A stretch of 64,000 nt of DNA from Luidia sarsii (Eukaryota; Echinodermata; Asteroidea; Paxillosida; Luidiidae): NCBI GenBank assembly GCA_949987565.1, contig OX465104.1, positions 8,955,313-9,019,312 of the forward strand. The letters are read 5' to 3'. Position 1 is the first letter of the stretch; each line of letters begins with the position of its first letter. The notes below the pieces were generated by a model that had not been told where the DNA came from, did not search any database, and saw only the letters and a program-made list of their open reading frames with translations. Below, piece after piece: positions 45,931 through 57,904 of the stretch. A program made the position numbers and the translations under genes.

Positions 45931-46309
45931 ATATCCACTAAAGCGTAATATTCGCGGACTGCGATGACGGGCCGCGTGTACGGTGGCCCCTAAGGGACGC
46001 GGCACGCCGGCCGTCATTCTCGGGCGCTTCTCCGTTGACCAGGCCACGAGTGTGTATTATAGTGTCCTTCCCCCAATTACACAGAAGGCCCATCGGGACT
46101 CCCCTTCTCCCCCCCTCTGGGTCCAATAATAAACTGTGGGACTCAATGTCGGCCGGTCGACTTTGAGTCGAGAGGGCATCCCACCAGACAGGCCTCGCCG
46201 CGCGGTCTAGTTGGGACGGGGAGATGCACAGACCCGACTTTCCTTTACATATTGCGTGACGAAATGAGGTCTCGTCGGAACTTGTTTGAGAAGTGTATAA
46301 TGCCTTTAG
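45931..46309. other. unassigned sequence
   Basis: No gene recognised. Confidence 0.35.
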
Positions 46310-46798
46310 ACTTGACTTAGACTTGACTTGACTTTATTCGAATATCAAATGATCAAAGCAGTTTCAAAAAGTTACATGACATATCAAAAAAAAAAAATTA
46401 GTCTATCAAAGCAAAGATATTGATATTCGGGGAGCCCGTAAGAAGCAAGGCTTGTCTGGTACTGGCTCCCTGGAGAGATAGATTAAGTTAATATAATACC
46501 ATAAACGGTAAAGCAACAAGCAGAAAAGCTTGACGTTTGAGTTGAAAAATGACATGAAAATGAAATAATCATCAGATGATAATATTATGTTAATTAAGTC
46601 TCTGTAGATAGGAACCAATTATTTGTAGCAGTAATTTACTTGGAACCAAACAATTCAATAAAAGGTTTTAATAAACAGCATATAGATTTACTTATCAGGT
46701 ACATTAAGCGTGTTTTCAATAAGAGAGAGAAATTGAGTATCAAAAATGTGATACAATTGATGCAAACGATATCAAAGACAATTTTCAGTAATTTACAT
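46310..46798 (-). mobile_element. LINE 3' untranslated region and tail
   Basis: AT-rich sequence directly downstream, on the minus strand, of the reverse-transcriptase tail. It ends in an AATAAAGTCAAGTCAAGTC microsatellite-like tail (seen on + as GACTTGACTTAGACTTGACT). Short tandem tails instead of poly-A are known for CR1/L2-type LINEs; the exact clade is not established here. Confidence 0.6.
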
Positions 46799-47060
46799 TC
46801 AGATGCAATTGGACATTTTGTACGTATTTAGAAGAGCATCCTTTAGCTCCTTCTTAAAGAGAATTATCGACTTTTTATTTTTCAATGATAATTCTAAAGC
46901 ATTCCATAGTATAGGGCCGCTGTAATGAAGGGTTCTTTTGCTCAAAGAAGTACGTGCTTCTAGATGCCTTCTAGATGCCTTCTAGATGAGAGGGGAAATC
47001 CGTACAGTCTGTTGCCTCCTCTCAGGTGGTTGCAATTCAAATATGGATGTTCAGTTACTA
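46799..47060 (-). pseudogene. C-terminal tail of a non-LTR retrotransposon reverse transcriptase, 5' truncated and frameshifted
   Basis: On the minus strand the last about 85 codons read as the typical end of a LINE ORF2. There is an N..LRGGNRLYGFPLSSRR segment, then RTLHYSGPILWNALE, then a K/F/L-rich end (FKKELKDALL) and a TGA at 46799-46801. The pattern 'Y.G..LWN.L' followed by 'F...L...LL' is familiar from CR1/L2/RTE-like reverse transcriptases. An 11-bp tandem duplication (CTAGAAGGCAT twice, near 46965-46990) breaks the frame between the first two segments. Upstream, the copy dissolves into G-rich low complexity near 47060, so the catalytic domain is absent. It is a dead fragment. Confidence 0.7.
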
Positions 47061-48132
47061 GAGGGGGGAGATGGGGGGAGGGGGGGAGATGGGGTTGGAG
47101 ACTGGCGAGGAAATCGGGCCAAACGGTCCCCGTGACTGTAAAATGTGGGATAGTATCAAAGGGGGAAACACGGCCGACCTGCGATGCCGACGAGTTGTCG
47201 AACGGAATCGTGTTACCAATCCCTTCCTCCTCCCTGGCCCTCTCTCTCCCCTCGCATCCGCCCGTGGAGACAAGGACGTTCGGGGCTGTGTACACGACCG
47301 ACATCGGTGAGGTCAGGTTGGGGTCGGGTGGGGGTGGGGATGGGGAAGGGTGGGGTGGGGGATGGGGTGGGGTTGGGTGGGATGGGTGTGGAGGGAGTGG
47401 TTTATGTCGGTCGGAGCGTAGGCAAACCCAGACCGACTCTGTCTCTGTCAGATCGGGTGTCGGTTTACGCATTAGACCGCTCGAGTAGACGTCCCTGTCC
47501 CCCGGTAATAACGTCGCTGTACAGGCGTGGGGTGCACCATGCAAGCAGTCCATTATTGCCAGGCAGTCAAGTATTGACCGCCTCCTAGTATTATATAGTC
47601 AGGCGCTCTAGCCCCGAGGGGTTGATCCACTGATAGAGGGGAACACAACGTGAAACCAATCACATTTTGTTTTAATATAAAGTCCCATGCGAACACTTGT
47701 TTTTTCTCACGCGTCGTAGACGTACGGGGGTAGCACCGGGCGGACCGATTATTTGCAATGGGTGATGTCAGTGTTGTTGAGCTTTGTCGGGAACGAGGTT
47801 GTCTGCCGCCGTTGTTTTGAGGGTATGAGGTTTAAGGATTGCGTTCACACGGGCGTTGCAGACGGCAAGGGGAATGCGTTTGTCGAGCTAGCTAGGTGGA
47901 GGGGGGGGGGCTGTATAATGAGCACCGTGATCCGGTCTGTATAATCATTTGCACGGATCCGGATTCGGATCACCGAGACCGCCGCGTTGGTACCCCGCAC
48001 CGAGTATCACGTGTATATAGGCTGGAGCGAACCAGCGGATGTGTCGCAGGTGGGATACCCCCGACTCCGTGCTAGACAAACGCTGCGTTGCAATCTTAGA
48101 ACGGTCACGGGACGTCTCGCCACACCGCACGG
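47061..48132. other. unassigned sequence with G-rich islands
   Basis: GGGGGGAGATGGGG runs at 47061-47095 and a GGGTGGGGATGGGG island at 47320-47400 are G-quadruplex-prone. The frames across them are compositional. No gene recognised. Confidence 0.4.
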
Positions 48133-48140
48133 TGACGTCA
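48133..48140 (+). promoter_or_regulatory. CRE octamer
   Basis: Perfect TGACGTCA in GGTGACGTCACGATG. Isolated, so weak evidence of function. Confidence 0.2.
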
Positions 48141-48365
48141 CGATGCACAATGACATCAAGACGCGCTGACCTTCCTAACCATGTTCAAAGATTTCTTTAC
48201 AAATGTTTTTTTTTTTCAGGCACAAAATGTCATGATTTACAAGAACACTTCGTCAACCTAAACTTCACTTTTAGTGGTCAGGAGAACAAGTCAAAATCAA
48301 TGAACTTGACATCATTATGCTGTTTGTAAACCCATTTACACGGGGTCGACTTTCACGCTTAGTAC

Positions 48366-48560
48366 AGTGAAGCCCCTACACAACATTGGAAAGATTGAAA
48401 TGTTCACAGATTTACATGAAACTTATACAGTTTGAAGATGGTTATGGTAGAAACCTAGCACTGAAAAAATTTCTGCCTAAATTTTTTGGAGAAAAGAGTA
48501 AAGAAATCGTTTACGTTTCAGCCTATACTAAACGATTTTTCGAAACAATACGTGAGCCAA
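48366..48560 (-). repeat. family C fragment, minus strand
   Basis: AAGCCCCTACACAACATTGG terminus followed by TGTTCACAGATTTACATGAA and GAAGATGGTTATGGTAGAAA, the reverse complement of the family C right half. Confidence 0.75.
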
Positions 48561-48984
48561 GCGTGAGCCAGAGCTAAGATAGTGCTTTCCCAAAAAGAAT
48601 CGGGGCCCCAGCGGTTCGCGAACCGCACACGTCGGACGAGGGCAAGACCCGTTCTACTTCTAGACATTTCACCGTGGGCCGTCTAACCGTGATTGCACTG
48701 TACACTCGCGTCGAGGTCGGCCTGCCTCTGTAAACTCACTATACAGACCGCGCTGCAGTGAGTGACCCCGCCCATCCGCACGCCCGCCCGCCCGACAGTC
48801 GCACCAGTGCCGGCGCGGGAGACATTTTATTAAGAGCCATTTAACTTGCTAGCCAGAGGACACGTTGTTCGTCTAAGGCGCCGGCCCATGTAATATTTCC
48901 ACTCTCGACCGCCGAGGAGAACAACAACAATCCGGGTTCCCGTGCGCGGGAAGTGGTGGCACGGAGTGAGATGACGGGACAGAC
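48561..48984. other. unassigned sequence
   Basis: No gene recognised. Confidence 0.4.
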
Positions 48985-49715
48985 AGCGACAGAGAGAGAG
49001 AAAAGGGGATGGAGAGACGGGGAGGGGTAGAGAGAAAGAAAGGCAGAGAGAGAGGCAGAGGCAGAGGCAGAGGCAGAGGCAGAGGCAGAGGCAGAGGCAG
49101 AGGCAGAGGCAGAGGCAGAGGCAGAGGCAGAGGCAGGTGTATATGAAAGAGGCAGAGGCAGATGGATAGACAGAGGGAGAAGGAGAGGCAGAGGCAGAGG
49201 CAGGGGCAGAGGCAGAGGTAGAGGTAGAGGTAGAGGCAGAGGCAGATGCAGAGGCAGATGCAGAGGCAGAGGCAGAGGCAGAGGCAGAGGCAGAGGCAGA
49301 GGCAGAGGCAGAGGCAGAGGCAGAGGCAGAGGCAGAGGCAGAGGCAGAGGCAGAGGCAGAGGCAGAGGCAGAGGCAGAGGCAGAGGCAGGTGTATATGAA
49401 AGAGGGAGAGGCAGATGGATAGACTGAGGGAGAAGGAGAGGCAGAGGCAGAGGCAGGGGCAGAGGCAGAGGTAGAGGTAGAGGTAGAGGCAGAGGCAGAG
49501 GCAGAGGCAGAGGCAGAGGCAGAGGCAGAGGCAGAGGCAGAGGCAGAGGCATAGGTAGAAAGAGTGGCAGAAAGAGAGACAAAGTCATAAAGAGAGGCAG
49601 AGGCATAAAGAGAGGCACAGACAGACAGGGTGAGAGCTAGAGGAGAGAGAGAGAGAGAAAGATGACAGTGGCTGAGGCAGAGACAGCGACGGAGACGGAG
49701 ACGGAGACGGAGGGA
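48985..49715 (+). repeat. GGCAGA hexanucleotide block with a 253-bp duplication
   Basis: (GGCAGA)n interrupted by a complex segment that starts GGTGTATATGAAAGAGG and occurs at 49136 and 49389, exactly 253 bp apart. The Leu/Pro and Ala/Ser frames on the minus strand are artefacts. Confidence 0.9.
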
Positions 49716-50069
49716 GAGAAAGGAGGATTTCGAAAACCGAAATTGGTGCGATTTTTTTTTCTCCTGGGAATCAGACTGAAGCCCGTTGATGGAAGTATGT
49801 GCACGGACTCGCGGGCTGTGTATAGTGAGGTGTAAAAGAGCACACTCCAGCTCTTCGACGGTGCGGGCACCAGACCACACCACACAGCCCAGTGGGCAAA
49901 GTGGATTGTTGTCGCCCGTGAGCTTGGCGCTGTTTTAAGTCGACACTCTACCGCGTCTGATGGGAAAGGTCAGCGGCCAGCGTAAGCCGCTCGTGCCAAC
50001 ACCAGCCGACTCTCGTCTTATAGCGAGGGGAAGAAGAGGGGATTTCCTTTTTTTAGGTGAGGGATATGG
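49716..50069. other. unassigned sequence
   Basis: No gene recognised. Confidence 0.35.
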
Positions 50070-50641
50070 AGAGGCAGAGGCAGAGGCAGAGGCAGAGGCA
50101 GAGGCAGAGGCAGAGGCAGAGGCAGAGGCAGAGGCAGAGGCAGAGGCAGAGGCAGAGGCAGAGGCAGAGGCAGAGGCAGAGGCAGAGGCAGAGGCAGAGG
50201 CAGAGGCAGAGGCAGAGGCAGAGGCAGAGGCAGAGGCAGAGGCAGAGGCAGAGGCAGAGGCAGAGGCAGAGGCAGAGGCAGAGGCAGAGGCAGAGGCAGA
50301 GGCAGAGGCAGAGGCAGAGGCAGAGGCAGAGGCAGAGGCAGAGGGAGTGGGAGTGGGAGTGGGAGATGGAGAGGGAGAGTGAGAGGCAGAGGCAGAGGCA
50401 GAGGCAGAGGGAGAGGGAGAGGGAGTGGGAGATGAAGAGGGAGAGGGAGAGGCAGAGGGAGAGGCAGAGGGAGAGGGAGTGGGAGATGGAGAGGGAGAGG
50501 CAGAGGCAGAGGCAGAGGCAGAGGCAGAGGCAGAGGCAGAGGCAGAGGGAGTGGGAGTGGGAGATGGAGAGGGAGAGGCAGAGGGAGAGGCAGCGGGAGA
50601 GGGAGAGGGAGAGGGAGAGGGAGAGGGAGAGGGGGAGGGAG
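50070..50641 (+). repeat. perfect (GGCAGA)n array followed by GGGAGT/GGGAGA variants
   Basis: 50070-50341 is about 45 apparently uninterrupted GGCAGA units. After that GGGAGTGGGAGATGGAGAGG modules alternate with short GGCAGA runs. Confidence 0.95.
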
Positions 50642-52458
50642 AATACCACCTGCCTCTATATCAAAACGCACCGTTGCCAGGGTTACTCACCTCCCTCGAC
50701 AAGAACCGAAATGCTAATTTCGCGGATTGTAATGAAATGATAGTGACAGGAAATTAAAACTGACAATGGAATATCTGGTATTCCCCGAGGCATTCCAAAT
50801 GTATTTTTTTCTCTCTCTCTCAAAGGAGACCTCTGTGTTTCTCCCACTATCTCCGTGACCGAGATTGTTTTGCTATCACATGACAGAATCTCAGCACCCG
50901 TCAGAGAATCCTTTATAATACTCCACCTCTTTTCTTGGTCCTCGGGCCGAATCATCTTGGAGGGTCGTAGCGTAACCCGTTTTCACGAGTGTATAACGAG
51001 CCCCTTTTGCACAGCGATGCGTCCATACTATTATAGCTTCCTTTCTATTTGGAGCCATGTAAAAAAAAAAACAAGCCGAGGCCGTGCAGATATAAAGTCT
51101 GGTACCTAGAGTCACTGCGTGGCCCCGAACCATTGGATATGTAAACGAACCTTTTTTCCCCACGGTAGAAAGATCCTCGCAATGCAGTTTATGAAGTAAA
51201 GGCTGCGGCTTGAAGTAACACGCACCCCTATGGGAACTGGCCGCAGCCGCTTGTTGACGACTTCCATAGACTCGTGTGTACCTTCAAGCCTTAGCCAATG
51301 GTTTCGGACCCAGCCTATCAGGGTTTAGGCAGAAGAAAAATGGTCTGGTACAGCGGGTCATAGCCAATGGTCCAAACTCTATAGTATGGGAATAAACTGT
51401 TTGTGCATTAGAAATATTCCCTTCCTATCAAAACCGTGCTTAACGAGGCCGAAGTCTGGTATCCTGAGTAGAAGCCTCAACACTATATTGAAAGCATTTC
51501 GCGTGATAGAATATAATACCTTTTGTTTTCGAGCAGTCACTGCCTGTAATCAAACCGAGTCTGGTTCCTTAGTCACTAGCCTGATGACTTGCTCTCTTGG
51601 GACATAGAATAAAGACCTGTTTGGGCAGCCATCTTGGTCTCCTTCCACTCAGAGGAGCAGTGCCTGACCGAAGCGTGGGTGTTCGAACAAAATAGTCGGG
51701 ATCCTTGCCGGTGGGGCTACGATATTGGCGCTGTTTACCGTCAGGGGGGTAGACGAGGACAACGAGCAAGATGGCCGCCCCCGCGACTAGAAGATCGAGG
51801 CGGCCATCGATCGCGGTAATAAGACACCTCCAATCTGAACGTAATCCCTTGTGTTTAGTATGACAAAACACACACACACAAAACCTAGACCATCCCTTGG
51901 GTTATTTTGGACGTCTGGGGACGAACCCAGAATGACCCCTGCAGCGGGGTCTCGTGAGGCCGGTCGGCCGTGGATCGGGCGTTGATGCTGCTCTAAACGG
52001 AGGCTCGTGACGGGGTTCGATCGGCCCCGGCAGGCACCGTGTGCCCAGGAAGACACGACGCGACCAGCTGCGTGAGAACTAATTCCTGCCCGTCTGCAAA
52101 GGGATGCATGTGAAACCGAGAGAAGGAGTCGATGATATCAGTCAAGGTTTCGGCCGGGGTATCTGTGACTCGGGGCGCATAGCTTTGGCTCATAGGATAA
52201 TATTTTAACAATGATTTATGCAGTGGTGTTCACGTGCATCACTTTCACGTGGAGATGTTTGGTGACACTTGGGGCGGCGCCCAGAAATGCGCATGCCGCC
52301 GAAAAGACACAGTTTCTCCCTGCCGGGTACCATTGGTAACTGGTACCACGGTTCCCACAAGAATAATCACACCGGACTTCGAAAATTCAGGAATATGACA
52401 AAATAAGGGCAGTGTGGCTCACTACGCCTCTATAATGTGAGTAGACTTTAAATGCTCT
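50642..52458. other. unassigned sequence
   Basis: No gene or clear repeat recognised. AAGATGGCCGCC near 51770 is another YY1-like word. Confidence 0.4.
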
Positions 52459-52850
52459 ATACAACATCGGTAATAGTTAAAAAATTGCCACAGTTTGTGT
52501 GTTAAACCATTAAACATTCCAAAAAAGCAATACTGCGAAGGTTTTAGCTCAAACGGTAATCCGAGAAAGTAGAATGAATGCCAAAACCCTTATCGGTTTT
52601 CTCACCGCTCTGTAGTGTAAGAAATAGTTTATTGCTCGCGAGTAATTAAGTACTTGTCGACGTTTGAGTGAAGATTTCTCGAGAAGTACAGCATCCCAGA
52701 CCGTAAGATTTCAACATGAGGATTCTATCATGACCATCTACAAACTGTGCAAATGAGAAGGAAATCCGTGGACATCAATGTTTTCCGATCTTCCCAATGT
52801 TGTATTGGGCCTTTCAGCCAGGCAGCTCTACGGCATTGGCCCACGGTCTC
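52459..52850 (+). repeat. family D MITE-like element
   Basis: Runs from TACAACATCGGTAATAG to CCCAATGTTGTATTGGGCCT, with inverted ends shared with family C. The interior has TGCCACAGTTTGTGTG, AACATTCCAAAAAAGC, TCTATCATGACCATCTACAA and GGAAATCCGTGGACATC, matching 60418-60765. The GGCAGCTCTACGGCATTGG module follows outside the right end. No coding capacity. Confidence 0.75.
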
Positions 52851-54750
52851 GACCAAGTCCAACTCCTATACCGCTGGTAGATCATGAAACTCTAGTCACA
52901 CTATGGAGGCGAAGTAAGTCGGACTATGAGCATTCCGAAAATGGCCCGAGTCATAACCCGATTTGTTTGACCCGCGAGAAGGCGTCAAAACACTGTCACG
53001 ACGAGGCGATGTGCACACGGTGACGTGGCAGCGGCATTTTGCATTACACATGCACGGGAACAATCCAAAGATGGTCTGATTCATTTATCCTATATTAATT
53101 TGACCCACTTTATAGAAAGCTTCACTGCTTGCCATGACGCAGTAGTACCGCACACGGTGTCGTGGCAATTCCCTTATTACAAGGACACAATGCCGTGATC
53201 AACATCCGTCCGCCATGAACGCCTAACCAATACAGCTGATTCTAGTTATTGTAATCCCAGTCATTGTCAGGTTCATGACGCCACCTCCCCCCTGCCCAAA
53301 TAAAAAAAAACACCACCACACAATGGCATTCATTCACGATCATAGAGCAAACATTTTCTTACATCTAACTCGCACGTTGTGCACCGCTGGCCCCAGAAAT
53401 GAAATTATGCCCATTATCCTAGCATGCCAGTTTTCTCGCATTCCAGCTCTTCGCTCGGCAGTGGGATCGATCAAGGGCGATGTAGTATTGTTGTTCGGCT
53501 CAGAATGGCCCATGCAACCGTGGAGATTGTTGGAGCGGAAGAAACCACAGTGATATTGTGCAGCGGTGTAGCCAGGAATTTCTTTCACGGGGAGGTTGGC
53601 TTTGGGGCTGCCAAATTGTGTGTGGGCGCGCGGGGGGGGGGGTTGTTTAGACAAAAAATAACAAGCCTTTCGGAGGCAGACTGACAACTGTATTTTCAGT
53701 TGTTGTGTGTGTGAGAGTGACGGAATCCTGGGCTCGAGCCCGAGCTTCGTGATGGGTCTATGCGAGAAGCTCGCGTGAGGCTTGAGCCGAGGCTACCGTT
53801 TGGTCTGCGCGTGCGCTCCACCACCAGCCTGTATTACACGTACAGCTCGTCGTAGTCTCCGCCATTCGTTTGAATGACAATGGTAGACCCTACAACTGAG
53901 ATTTAAGGTGCAAAGCAAGGCAATTGTTTGGCGAAATGGGAATACGTGTAGTCTTTGGGAGGATCGAACGACACGAATTTATTACGCGTTGCACAATGTA
54001 CCATACATCTACATATTGTGATTGTTTAGAAGTATTTCTAACACTTCAGATTTCTTGCTACAAAGATTGGGATTTATAATCCCTCGGTTTAGCTTTTCCA
54101 AAATGCATTTTGAGAATTGGACAATTGGAATGAATGTATGGCGAATACATCTCATTCAGCTAAAGAAAAAACACACATTTCGGGGCTTTAATGGTGACAA
54201 TGTGCTGGTTGGGCGAACATGTGAATGTGATTAATTGTAATTGTAGACCTAATTGTAATTGTAATATTGTAATTGAAATTGTCAATATAACAATCACTTG
54301 ACATTTTGAATGTAATTACTTGTATTTTAATTCGGTTTTTGTTAAGTAATGTATGGAGAATGTATTTTTTTACGTGCGTGTGCTGACTTGATGCAATTCA
54401 ATCTTTGATTGCCACATCTTGTCATATTTGGAAAAAATAGACCATTTATCTCTCTATTTATAACATTGGCCAAAAAAAAAGGAAAGTGTTGGTCTGGAAA
54501 GTGCTCCATTCTCCGCACTTCCACCACTGGCTGGATTACTGGGTGGGGGCGATAGGATATTGCGTTAGTTAGTGTAAAGGGCACGTCGCACGAGATGGAA
54601 GCGCTGTAACGGGCAACTTGGGAGTCGGCCAAAACTGCCTCGCGAGTCGCGAGCAATAAAGTGCAATGCAGCTGCCACTAAGGAGGTCTTTATTTCTTTC
54701 TTTCTGACACTGCCTCGGTGTCTCCCTCCAAGAGGAATGAACAACCGGGG
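52851..54750. other. unassigned sequence
   Basis: No gene recognised. GTGTAGCCAGGAATTTCTTT at about 53567 leads into a G9 run and looks like a dispersed repeat end. GAGCCCGAGCTTCGTGATGG near 53737 resembles a family G arm. Confidence 0.4.
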
Positions 54751-54895
54751 CTGGATTTCACAAAGCCTTACGATGCATCGTAACTCAACTTACGATGGAT
54801 AACCCATCGTAAGTTATGTTGGACCGTATGGCTTCTGTGCATTGTTCATCGCCTTGCGATTAATCGTAAGTTACGACGAGTTTGGTGAAACTGAC
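54751..54895 (+). repeat. family E palindromic element, uninterrupted
   Basis: Ends CTGGATTTCACAAAGCC and GTTTGGTGAAACTGACC are imperfect inverted repeats. Inside are TTACGATGCATCGTAAC and the hairpin ACTTACGATGG/CCATCGTAAGT. This is the reference copy for the interrupted element at 20480. Confidence 0.75.
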
Positions 54896-55302
54896 CACTG
54901 GATACCAAGGCTCCTATGGAGCGCGAAGCGCGCAAGATAACCTACTTTTGCGAGATCACACCACTGATCTGTATAATTATAGAGATCAGTGGATCACACG
55001 CGTCCGGATGAAGTACGCACTGGACGCCATTTTAGTAGGCAAAGTCGCACGCGTGAGCCCCATCGCGTGGTCGCCTCACACCAAAAGTAATCACATTCTG
55101 GTCACGCATCCGATGTTGTATAATTGTCGCTGTCTGTGACTTTCCCGCTTCACTTCCGGAGCACCGAAAGCAGACGGCAGAGGACTCCGTTGCTAACAAA
55201 AATGGCCGCTGAGCGACTTCACCCTCACCTAAAATGACCGTCGCGCGCTATAGGATCTTTGCTGGAACACCATGGACAACAATGGGACAAATGGGATAAC
55301 AT
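54896..55302. other. unassigned sequence
   Basis: No gene recognised. Confidence 0.35.
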
Positions 55303-55444
55303 TTCAACATTTTATCACAGTTCAACATTTTATCACAGTTCAACATTTTATCACAGTTCAACATTTTATCACAGTTCAACATTTTATCACAGTTCAACAT
55401 TTTATCACAGTTCTACATTTTATCACAGTTCAACATTTTATCAC
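55303..55444 (+). repeat. 18-bp minisatellite, about 8 copies
   Basis: TTCAACATTTTATCACAG repeated in perfect phase with one A-to-T change in the seventh unit. Confidence 0.95.
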
Positions 55445-55529
55445 GCGGACGGCCGAGCGGAGGTACGGTCGGGATGGGCGGTACTAAATCCAATCAGCTT
55501 CGCAGCTCGTCAAAAAGAGAGAGACTAAG

Positions 55530-55757
55530 ACCGTTTACGAAATGAAGGCTCGGGCTTAGGCTTGGGGGTCATATTTATCTTACTTGTTATAATATCACAG
55601 GCATCTAAAAACAAGCGTTTGAACCCAGTTTCTAGGGCAATACCCTGTACCTATCAAGACAACAAACCTTCCAATTCGGATACAAATTACTACCAGGATT
55701 TTCAGGGTTTGTCAGACGGAGACGAAGCCTGAGCCCGAGCCATTTCGTAAACGGCCT
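55530..55757. repeat. family G foldback element
   Basis: Left arm CGTTTACGAAATGAAGGCTC then GGGCTTAGGCTT. Right arm AAGCCTGAGCCCGAGCC then ATTTCGTAAACG. The arms of about 35 bp are near-perfect reverse complements around a non-coding centre of about 150 bp. Confidence 0.75.
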
Positions 55758-57020
55758 ATATTAGAACGTTGTGTCACCGCTAAGTGTTCTTAACTTCGAA
55801 ACTGGCGTGCGTTTGATTCTTTATACGGAGTTATCCGGCTCGTCCGTTGGTGGCCGCCATGGCGTTGGCTCCGAGGGCAATGAACACTGGGTAAGCTATA
55901 GGCTTAGGGCTCTGGCTGTCGGCTCGTCGAGCACACCCGGTCGAAAGAAATAGAGGAAAAGAAGTAAGCGGGGAATGACCAAAAAAAAAAAAAACACCGC
56001 CCGAGGAGGTGATATCGATGGCCGTTAACGTCACCATTATGGCAAGCCAATAGCGTCGGGGATAAGGGGGAGGGAGAGAGGCAGAGTCTGAGAGACAGAG
56101 AGAGAGAATAAAAAAACGTATTGGGCCGACATCCGTCGAGAGCACTTCTCCCGACCAATTTGGACGAGCGTGAGTGGAATAATTTTGCCGAGGCTCGGCT
56201 GAAATCCCAGACGAGGTTCGGCCCCGGCTGGCCCGCTCAGTCCGCCGCGCTGCCACGGCGAGAGATCTCGACTATGTGGACTAAAAAAACAAAAAAAAGT
56301 GCCGGCTTCTCCGTCTTGTTTTTTTTTTTATCTCGGCGATTAGGACCTATAATGATCCATCTGCAATGTAAGTTGGAGTGTTTTCGGTTCGGGTTTTTCA
56401 AAGAAGAAAAAAAACACACACTTGAAGTCTCCTTTGGGTTATGGTTGTACAGTAATATGTAGGAGTACGAGGCACAGGCGACTTCAGAGGGGCTGTGCCC
56501 TCACTCATTCTGTGCCTATAGTGTACAGGCGTTCGGCAAAAGAAGTGCTTGGAGCGATCGTGTGCCCAATATAGGTGGTCTGGTTTCCTGAGGAATGTTC
56601 GGACGGAGGTCGCGGCAGTCCATCGCTTTTGGAGTTGATTGGCCATGAGTGTTACCAGACGATACTTTGGTAAGCGCTGCTTGAACGGTATCCGACACTT
56701 TTCTCTTTTAGTGAACTGTGAAGATTAATCGCCAGTGGCACACACACGACATCAACCCCACCGATAGACTATACCCACGGCATCGCAGAACGCTTCCATA
56801 CTGTGGCATCTTGAACCGGCATCTATATGATATTTGCCAAAAAACCAACAACAACCACCAACAACAGCAACAACCAGACAGAGCAAGATCGAGTCACATC
56901 TCTCGAGTCCGTGTCCCCCGTGTCCGAGTTCGAGTCACGAGTCACAAAGGCCGAGTCTCGGGTTACCCGTATTGAAAACACATGTTTTCAATTGGTTGAC
57001 ATTAATTTTGTCTTCATTTA
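55758..57020. other. unassigned sequence
   Basis: A-runs near 55980 and 56285, and GTCCGAGTTCGAGTCACGAG words near 56925. No gene recognised. Confidence 0.4.
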
Positions 57021-57065
57021 AAGGCCCAATACAACATTGGGAAGGTCGGAAAACATCGATGTCCA
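57021..57065 (-). repeat. family D terminus
   Basis: AAAGGCCCAATACAACATTG then GGAAGGTCGGAAAACATCGA, the reverse of the family D right end at 52780-52815. It defines the outer terminus as AAAGGCCC. Confidence 0.7.
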
Positions 57066-57904
57066 CCCATAATTTATGGAGGACAACTCGGAAAAGATTT
57101 GTCCTCCATATGGCTACTCTATAGAGTTGTGTTTTATCCCTTTCTTCGCGGTTTCCACACCTCTTACAGAGGTTTTTTTCACTCTTTTGGATCGGTTTCG
57201 GTTTTCCTGGAGGAAATTACGCTCTTTTTGCGAGTGGATTATTCACTCTTTTTCGCATTGAGAGAGTTGCAGTCCATGTCATGCAGAGAGGCGACCCGAG
57301 ACGCTCCCGAGTCCGACCCTGAGTCACGGGTCCGATGTCGGGGCGGAGAGCCGTCGGATCGTCGTTTTTTTATGATTACCGCCAAACCAAAAAATCGCTT
57401 TGAAGCCCGTCGAGAGAACGCGCTGCTGGCTCCCACCAAGCGTCCACAGTCGATGTCATCAGATGAAAGACCACTTCTATTTGTCCGAGCGTTACTGACG
57501 CACCGGGGACGGTCCCTTTTATGGGCGGCAGTCATGATTTGCCAATGAAGTCTTCTTCGTATCTTTTTTCTTGCTGTCATTTTTTTTTCGGGGGGGGGGG
57601 GGGTGAGTGCTCTAGTTCTAGGTGCGGTCGGAGTGCATGGGAAGTGCATTCTTTTCTTTTTACCCCCTCTTTTTTGCAGCGGACGCGCCACGGTGGGCAT
57701 TGTGGCAGACGCAGGTGCAATATCGAGATGGCCTATCTAATTTCTGTTATGAATCACACTCGAAGCCGTCTGGGTGACGGGTGGAGGGGGGATGGGGTGG
57801 AGGGGGGGGGAGTTTGCCAAGGATGGGGGGCATCGTTTGGCGGAGTGGCTTCATTAGATTGCCGGCATCGTGAGAGGGTAGCCGGACGCCCCAAGGAGCT
57901 GGCT
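57066..57904. other. unassigned sequence
   Basis: A T9-C-G14 homopolymer junction at about 57580-57602. No gene recognised. Confidence 0.4.

Noticed and set aside
48830..50740. Poly(Ala-Glu), poly(Gln-Arg), poly(Leu-Pro) and poly(Ser-Ala) proteins
   Set aside because: Translations of the GGCAGA hexamer array in different frames; no start context or non-repetitive domain.
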